Shown in pieces: positions 57,645 through 64,000 of a stretch of DNA of 64,000 nucleotides; within the stretch, counting starts at the first letter, position 1, and every line of letters starts with the position of its first letter. The notes beneath the pieces were generated by a model. The model made no database searches. It was not told the origin of the DNA and saw nothing but the letters and a program-made list of their open reading frames with translations. Position numbers and translations under genes: made by a program. Source of the DNA: Sambucus nigra (Eukaryota; Streptophyta; Magnoliopsida; Dipsacales; Adoxaceae); NCBI GenBank assembly GCA_949130495.1, contig OX422213.1:58378678-58442677 (forward strand). The letters are read 5' to 3'.

Positions 57645-58934
57645 ATGCCTCCTAAACGTGCACAAAAAGTTCCCAGGGATGCCCAGCCAGAGTCTCAGCC
57701 TGCAGGTGCGCAGGGTATGACGAATGTCGATGAAGTGGCCGCCATTGTAGCTCAGGTGGTAAATGTTGCTTTGGATATAGTACAACAGGCACCGATGGTG
57801 GCTCCAGTTCAGGCATAGGCTTTCCCTTCTGCTTGGGAACGTATTAGGGATGCCTTCCAGAAGGAGCATCCTCCGAAGTTTTCTGGGAGCTCTGATGTAG
57901 TCGTGGCGAGCCAATAAAAAAAGGACATCCAAAGGCATTTGAGGATGCACAAGTGCACGGAAGTACATAGTTAGATTTTTGCCTCATTCAAACTGGCGGG
58001 GGCAGCACTACAGTGGTGGGAGTCCATCACCACCACTGAGGAGAGAGACACACTCAGTATTCGAGACTTTTGGGTGCGGTTCGACCGTAAGTACTTCCCT
58101 CCGGCTGTCCAGACAGAGATGAGTCAAAAGTTAGCAAATCTGAAGCAGGAGGGAAGGACTGTGGCAGGAAAAGAGGTAGAGTTTACTAATCTTCTGAACA
58201 TTGTACCGAGTGAGATCCTGATCGAAGAGAAAAAGATTTAACGCTTCATGGATGGGTTGACATGGAGGATCCATAAGCATTTAATAGGCAATCTCTCCTT
58301 GGTCACCTATTTAGATGTGGTCAACGCAACATTAATCCACTTCCAGGACCACCGTTTCCACTTATCCGAGGTTAAGAAAGTAAGAGAATCTAGCCAGTAG
58401 GGAAGGGCAGAAGGGAATGGTACTAGTGGGGCATAGGTAATTCAGGGTCAGCAAAGGCATAGTGATCAGGGTTCCCATAAAGGGGATCTTAAGAGGTTCA
58501 GGTCAAGAGGTTTTAGACATGGGTAGGGAGGCTTTAGACATGGCCATCGGGGCCAACATAGCCATCAGGACCAGCAAGGCTGGCAGCAGGTTCAGCTTGA
58601 CTAGAATGGCCAAGGGAGGGGTGGTAACGACCATTAGGGTCCGGGACAATAAGGACAGAGGGGAGGACCCTTCCCAGGGAGATGTTTCACATGTGGCAAC
58701 ACTGGCCACAAATTCCAGGACTACCCTCAGAAGGGTAGAGGTCAGCAGCAGCAGCTGGGTGTTCGTCAGAAACCCTAGAGACCGTTATTTCTCATAGCTC
58801 TCCCATCACCTCCACAGATGGCAGCACTACCACCCACTCCAACCGCCCTAATTCAGCAAGGGAAGCTTTAATATGGAGGAGTCTATAATCTACACCAAGA
58901 CGCAGTCCCATAGGACTCGCCAACGATTGAGGGT
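57645..58934 (+). pseudogene. E3 gag
   Basis: It starts MPPKRAQKVPRDAQPESQ, similar to E1. Stops include TAG near 57816, TAA at 57915 (after SQ, the same codon as the E1 gag stop) and TAG near 57973, with many more in the Gln/Gly/His-rich part. LQWWESI and FDRKYFPPAVQTEM mark the capsid-like region. The zinc knuckle reads CFTCGNTGHKFQDY (about 58685), so the last cysteine is tyrosine. It is non-functional. Confidence 0.9.
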
Positions 58935-59387
58935 ATGTTTTCTATCCAGGGGACTTTGGGGCGCACTTTATTTGATATGGGAGCCACACACTATTTTATT
59001 GCCATGGGGTTGGCACATACTACGGGATTATTTGGCACAACAGAGAGTACGGTTACTTGTGTGGATTCTCCATTAAGTAAGGGTTCCATGATTTCTTATA
59101 TTATTCGAGGAGTGGATATAGAGATTGGGAGGTTTGTCTTACTCGGTGACATGCTCGTATTAGACATGTCTAAGTATGACACGATTGTGGGTATGGGTTG
59201 TCTTATCAGGTATAGGGACATGATTGATTATTATGGTAAGAGTATAGTTTTTGCTATACCCGAGCAGGAGATATTTCTGGTTACGATGCCTCGATTTGAT
59301 GGAGGATCGTCCACTCATTTATTCTATATAGAGGAGGATACCTCTATGGAGGTTGTGGTAACGCTTGATTCGATTCATGTGGTTTGA
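58935..59387 (+). pseudogene. E3 protease
   Basis: The 150-codon open stretch starts MFSIQGTLGRTLFDMGATHY. The catalytic triplet reads DMG in place of DTG. VGMGCLIRYRDMIDYYGKSI follows, where E1 has GMDWL. It ends at TGA where the E1 frame continues. Gag-derived polyprotein could not be processed with this site. Confidence 0.88.
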
Positions 59388-60840
59388 GAGTTTGCCATTG
59401 TGTTTCAGGATATTTCTAGGTTACCACTAAGGATAGAGAGATAGACTTCATCATTGATTTAGCACCAGATACTCGACCGATAGGTCGTGCACCTTATCGT
59501 ATGGATCTAGCAGATATGGGGGATTTATGTGACTAGATTGAGCAGTTGTTAGGGAAGGGATTTATTCATAGAAGTACTTCGTTGTGGGGTGCTCCCGTAC
59601 TGTTTGTTAAGAATAGGGATGGATCATTGAGCTTCTGTGTTGACTACTGGGAGTTGAATAAAGTCACGATAAAGAACAAATATCCGTTGCCTCTAATCGA
59701 TGACTTATTCGACCAGTTAAAAGGATCGACTTTCATCTCGAAGATTGATTTAAGATCGAGATACCATCAACTACGTATCAGGGAGCAGGACGTGTCGAAG
59801 ACTTCCTTCCTGACGAGATATGGTTCCTATTAATTCAGGGTTATGCCTTTCGGGCTAACCAACTCCACATTCGTGTTCATAGACTTGATGAATAGGGTGT
59901 TCAGAGAGTTCCTCGACCAGTTCGTCATCGTATTCATAGATGACATTCGAGTTTACTCACACACCTAGGAGGATCATGCCGAGCACTTGAGGTGAGTTTC
60001 GCAGACACTGCGCCATCATGAGTTGTATGCAAAATATGAGAAGTGTGGGTTTTGGCTGAAGGAGGTACAGTTTTGGGGGCATATCATCTCCAATAGAGGG
60101 ATATTCGTGGATCCGAGGAAGGTGTCAGCGCTAAGGAAGTGGGGATATCCCACAACACCAACTGAGATATATTGTTTCTTAGGTTTAGTCGGGTACTACA
60201 GGAGGTTCATTCGAGGGTTTTCGAAGATAGCGGGTCCATTGATACACCTGACGCGAAAAGGGGTGTCATTTATTTGGAGTGACGCTTGTCAGTTAGCCTT
60301 TGATGAGTTGAAAGACAAGTTAACCTCAGCACTAGTGTTAGCACTACCCAAGCCGGGAGTGGAATATCTAGTCTACACTAAACCGTCCTTATTAGGACTT
60401 GGAGATGTACTGCAGTAGGAGGATCAGGCTATAGCTTATGCTTCTCAAAATCTTAAGCCTCACGAGAAGAACTATCCCACTCACGATTTAGAGTTGGCGG
60501 TGGTGGTGTTTGCACTCCGAATTTGGAGACATTACCTTCTAGGGGAGATATTTCATTTATTCACGGACCATAAGTCATTATAGTACCTCTTCATGCAAAA
60601 AGAGTTAAATATGCGACAACGTCGGTGGCTTGAGTTTGTGAAGGATTATCAATTTGAGTCGGTGGCTTGAGTCCAATACCACCCAAGGAAGGCTAACATG
60701 GTAGTAGACGCGTTGAGCCATAGGCCGATCGGTGAGGTGGCCGAGTGTGGAAAGAGAAATGAAAGGAGTTAGGGAACCAGGTTGCGGTGGCTCGATCATT
60801 TATATCTGTAATGACTGTTATGCCCTCGATTAGTACGGGA
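59388..60840 (+). pseudogene. E3 reverse transcriptase and RNase H
   Basis: After a frameshift near 59430 the RT begins at [20 protein letters not shown] and has [10 protein letters not shown] and the catalytic [10 protein letters not shown] near 59938. Stops fall near 59831, 59969 and 59996. RNase H reads YTKPSLLGLGDVLQ, so the first catalytic Asp (TDAS) is lost, followed by LFTDHKSL and VDALSHRP. A 12-base direct repeat GGTGGCTTGAGT (60625 and 60661) flanks a small duplication. Confidence 0.9.
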
Positions 60841-60889
60841 GTAGTACAGGCTCAGGCAGATGATCCATTCTGTTAAAGTCAGATAGTGA

Positions 60890-62275
60890 AGGTTCTAGCC
60901 GAGGGGTCTTAGTCTTACACCGTGGGTTCAGACGGGGGTCTACGTTTCAATGGGAGATTGGTTGTTCCTGAGGGTGAAGATTTATGACACAAGGTGATGA
61001 CGGAGTCACACGGTTACCAATTTGTGGTACATACCGATGGGGATAAGATGTACCAGGATATGTGTAGATAGTACTGGTGGAGCGGAATGAAGAAGGATAT
61101 TGTTGAGTTCGTCTTGAAATGTGCCACTTATCAGTTGGTAAAGGTGTACCATTAGAGACTAGCGGGACTTCTAAATCCATTAGAGGTTCCTATGTGGAAA
61201 TGGGAGAAAATTTCCATGGACTTCATCACGCGATTACCTACATCACAGAGGGGTAAAGATTCGATATGGGTGATAGTGGATAGGCTAACCAAGGTATCCC
61301 ACTTTCTGCCAGCCAGGACAGACTACACCACGGGACAGTACGCCTAGATATTCATAGAAGAGATAGTGAAACTCCACGGAGTTCCCTTCAACATCGTGTC
61401 TAATAGAGATAAGGTGTTTGTTTCTCAATTTTGGGAGAGTTTTCAGGAGGTATTGGGTATGGAGTTACGATTGAGCATAACCTATCACCCGCAGACGGAT
61501 GGCCAGATCCAGCGGACGAATCCGATGTTGGAGGATATGTTATGTCTATGCATCATTGATTTTGGCCGAGGCTAGGAGCAGTACCTTCCACTGGTGGAGT
61601 TTGCCTATAACAACTCCTACCAGTTTACTATCGGTATGACTCCATTCAAGGCACTGAATGACAGACCTTGACGTTCCCCAGAATGTTGGCTAGAGGTGGG
61701 GAAACAACAAGTTACTTGGTCTGAAAGTGATTCAGGATACTTCAGCAAGAATAGAATTGATACGAAGTTGTATTCGAGTTGCTCAAGATCAACAGAAGAG
61801 CTAAGATGACGCTAAATGATATTTTTGCGACTTCAATATTGGTGATCAGGTGTTACTTCAGGTGTCTTCTATGAAGGGAGTTATGCGTTTTGGGAAGAAA
61901 GGAAAATTTGTGCGTATGTATGTATGACCATTCCCCATTATCGAGAGGATTATGCTAGTTTCTTGTAGACTTGGGTTATCGGAGCACTTGCATAGAGCCC
62001 ATGATGTGTTCCATATCTCTTGGCTTAGGAAATTTCTTCGAGATGATTTGTCCCACACCCACATTGCATTGTAAAAGGTAGACTTACAACCTGATAGCTC
62101 CTACAAGGAGGGGTCTGTTGCTATTCTAGACGGTAGCGAGAGGACGTTCAGATCTAAAATAGTACCACTAGTAAGTGTTCATTGGCGGCACTATAATGTT
62201 CAAGAACCAACTTGGGAGCGCGAGGATGACATGCGTGAACGTTATCCAGAGTTATTCTTGCTATGTATAGATATT
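60890..62275 (+). pseudogene. E3 integrase with chromodomain-like end
   Basis: The zinc finger is damaged (ESHGYQFVVH, KCATYQ with the second Cys lost). The core has [46 protein letters not shown] and YHPQTDGQIQ. A frameshift near 61700 and several stops follow. The C-terminus shows RFGKKGKF, LRDDLSHTHIAL and WEREDDMRERYPELF, as in E1. Confidence 0.9.
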
Positions 62276-62308
62276 CTTTTCCTAATTTTGGGACGAAATT
62301 CTTTTATT

Positions 62309-62318
62309 AGGGGGGAAG
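62309..62318 (+). other. E3 polypurine tract
   Basis: AGGGGGGAAG lies two bases before the 3' LTR, in the same place as in E1. Confidence 0.88.
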
Positions 62319-62320
62319 TA

Positions 62321-64000
62321 TGTAATACCCCGTATTTTTACGCAAATTTATTTTTATGAAATTATTGAAAATGACAAATGGGGATTAATTAAATTAAAGG
62401 GTGAAAATTTAAATTAATCCAATTTTATGATAATAATTACTAGCGTGATGACAATTAGTAGTTATTGAAATAATATTATGGTCGGGGATGAGATACACGG
62501 CAGTTATGTTATAAATATTTGGAATGCACATGAGTCGCGTCACTAGTATATATTTGGGAGTTTAGAAAGTAAATTATTTTTTATAACATGGATTACTATT
62601 TAGAGTGCGATAGAGTGTTCGGAAGGGTCGAAATAGTCAGAAAACACTACTCGGGTATTTTATTTGGAGTCCGGGACATTTTAGCCCAAAACCACACCCC
62701 AGAAGGGTACTTTGGTCTTTTAAATTTTTTGGGTAATTAAGTGGAAAAAAATTGGGTTTAATTAATAGCATTTAGGGTTAGTGGCTTGTTAGTTTTCAAC
62801 CTACATGAGAAAGATAGTAAAAGAGAAAGAATCAAGGAAGAAGGAGAAGACTCCATTAGAGCCACTTAAGTTTTAACACCAAAAAGTACACCAGCGCGTA
62901 GATCGTGTCAGGAGGATTGTTCCCATACCAATTTCAACTCGCGAATCAGAAGTTCATTTTAAGGAAAGTGATTATCTTTCCCTTTCTCTTAGCATTTATT
63001 ATTCTTGTTAACATATGTTGAGATTTTAGAACTATTAACACCAAATTTTGTTTACCTATGATGAGATTGTGTAGGAATCTTAGAAATTTGATGGGGGTTT
63101 AAATGTAGAGGATTTTCCCCTTTATAAGAGTGTGAAATTTGGTGAATTATATGCTAATCACGAAATAAAAATGAGACTTTTAGGAATCTATATTTCTGGA
63201 TTTATGTTAATATGATTTAAGGGGAAATTTAGGAGTTTGTTGAATTTATTTGATGATTAGAAGGATTTGACCCCTAAATTATGTCAAGAAATGTTCTAGA
63301 GTGACTTAGAGTAGTTTAGAAACCTTGTACTTGGATTGGAATGGGTTTAGGTTGGTATTGATGAGGAGAAAATCTGGAAAAATGAACTTTGAAGATGAAC
63401 TAGGGAACGGCGGAATTTTTGTTAGAAGTCCAGCCCAGGTCATTCGAACGAGACTTCTAACGACTCTCCAGTGGCCCTTCTAACGAGTTTGGTAGTTCGT
63501 TTGAAGCGAGGGGACCTTCGTTCGAACGACCTCATTCGAATGAGAATCCTTGGGTCTTCTAACGAGATTCTAGAATGACTTTTAGATCCCGATTTTGTTT
63601 CGAACGTCACGTAGGCTTAGTTATGTGAGTGTTAGACCTACTTGGATGCCTAGTGACTTAAAATTTATACTTATTAGTGAGCGGAGAATATGTTGACACT
63701 CAGAAGGTATGAAAATTTATAAAATTTGAGAGATGCGAAAATACAAGGGAGATATATACGAATAAAGTAGGGGTATAATAGGGGATGTTATGCGTATTGT
63801 GAATACTAGGTTGCGGGAAAGCCAATGAATTTATATAAGTGGTGTCTATGCTTATTGCTCTACATATTATGTGTATGACATACCTATCTACTGGCTATCA
63901 AAGGGAGGTTAATGCGTTGTGTATAACTGGATCTCGTGTGTTATCTAAGGATTTAGAGTCGTACCACTATAGCCTGGAACCTAGGTACGAGCTATCCGTG
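62321..64000 (+). repeat. E3 3' LTR, first 1680 bp
   Basis: It begins TGTAATACCCCG and matches the 5' LTR with scattered differences and a few indels. The remaining 1.1 kb or so and the right target copy lie beyond the window. Confidence 0.93.
63421..63570. repeat. TTCGAACGA palindrome cluster, E3 3' LTR
   Basis: CATTCGAACGAG, CGTTCGAACG and CATTCGAATG lie with several TTCTAACGA words, about 1100-1250 bases into the LTR. The copies are cleaner than in the 5' LTR. Confidence 0.92.

Larger units (their letters stand above)
54643..64000 (+). mobile_element. E3: Tekay-like Ty3/gypsy retrotransposon, cut by window end
   Basis: A 2820-base 5' LTR (start TTTAATACCCCG, where the first TG has become TT; end GTGTCACA), a tRNA-iMet primer site, gag, protease, RT, RNase H, integrase and a purine tract are followed by a 3' LTR from 62321 that runs past the end. 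It is a separate family from E1: the proteins align throughout but the LTRs differ. The coding part has far more stops than E1 and several frameshifts. The left target copy is probably AAAAA (54638-54642); the right one is outside. Confidence 0.94.

Overview
The window is nuclear DNA of a flowering plant, probably a eudicot with a repeat-rich genome. It is AT-rich, has abundant TA, CT and GATA microsatellites, and carries broken exons of plant gene families (UPF0496, a PBS1-like receptor kinase, a PB1-type Raf-like kinase). About two thirds of it is LTR retrotransposon sequence. I see no intact protein-coding host gene. The only long undamaged reading frame is the RNase H end of a LINE. Species cannot be named from this.

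Layout. Bases 1-16070 are AT-rich intergenic DNA with microsatellites, short dispersed repeats and three gene fragments, all on the minus strand. Element E1 (16071-26374, target duplication CCAAT) is a Ty3/gypsy element with long LTRs, chromovirus/Tekay-like, whose pol has many stops. A solo LTR lies at 27195-29820 (TACAT). A foldback MITE is at about 30450-30637, a 5'-truncated LINE at 31369-32258 with a 16-base target duplication, and a CACTA-like end near 33721. From 34467 to the window end is a nest. An old, badly decayed gypsy element E4 (5' LTR 34467-36803) has been split by a minus-strand solo LTR (39736-42714, TGGTA), by a complete Tat-lineage element E2 (42903-53622, GGGAC), and by a minus-strand LTR fragment X (54307-54642). 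X is itself interrupted by a second Tekay-like element, E3 (54643 to beyond 64000).

How the parts work together. E1, E3 and E4 encode gag, protease, reverse transcriptase, RNase H and integrase in that order. E2 has the same order plus a second RNase H after the first, and then a 4.3 kb region with antisense genes. One antisense gene has three exons joined in frame by two short GT-AG introns. All coding regions of E1-E4 are disabled by stops and frameshifts, so any movement would need proteins from elsewhere.

Most interesting signal. The long LTRs of E1, E3 and both solo LTRs share a hidden layout although their sequences differ: AG|GCAAGT at about 580-675 bases, a cluster of 8-14 base palindromes at about 820-1340 bases, a GGGCYCTGACC box, a pyrimidine-rich tract, and AG|GTGC.C at about 2130-2495 bases. 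This reads as a conserved GC-AG intron of 1.55-1.83 kb inside the LTR, with a palindrome array inside the intron. It is an inference from sequence only; split RNA reads would decide it.
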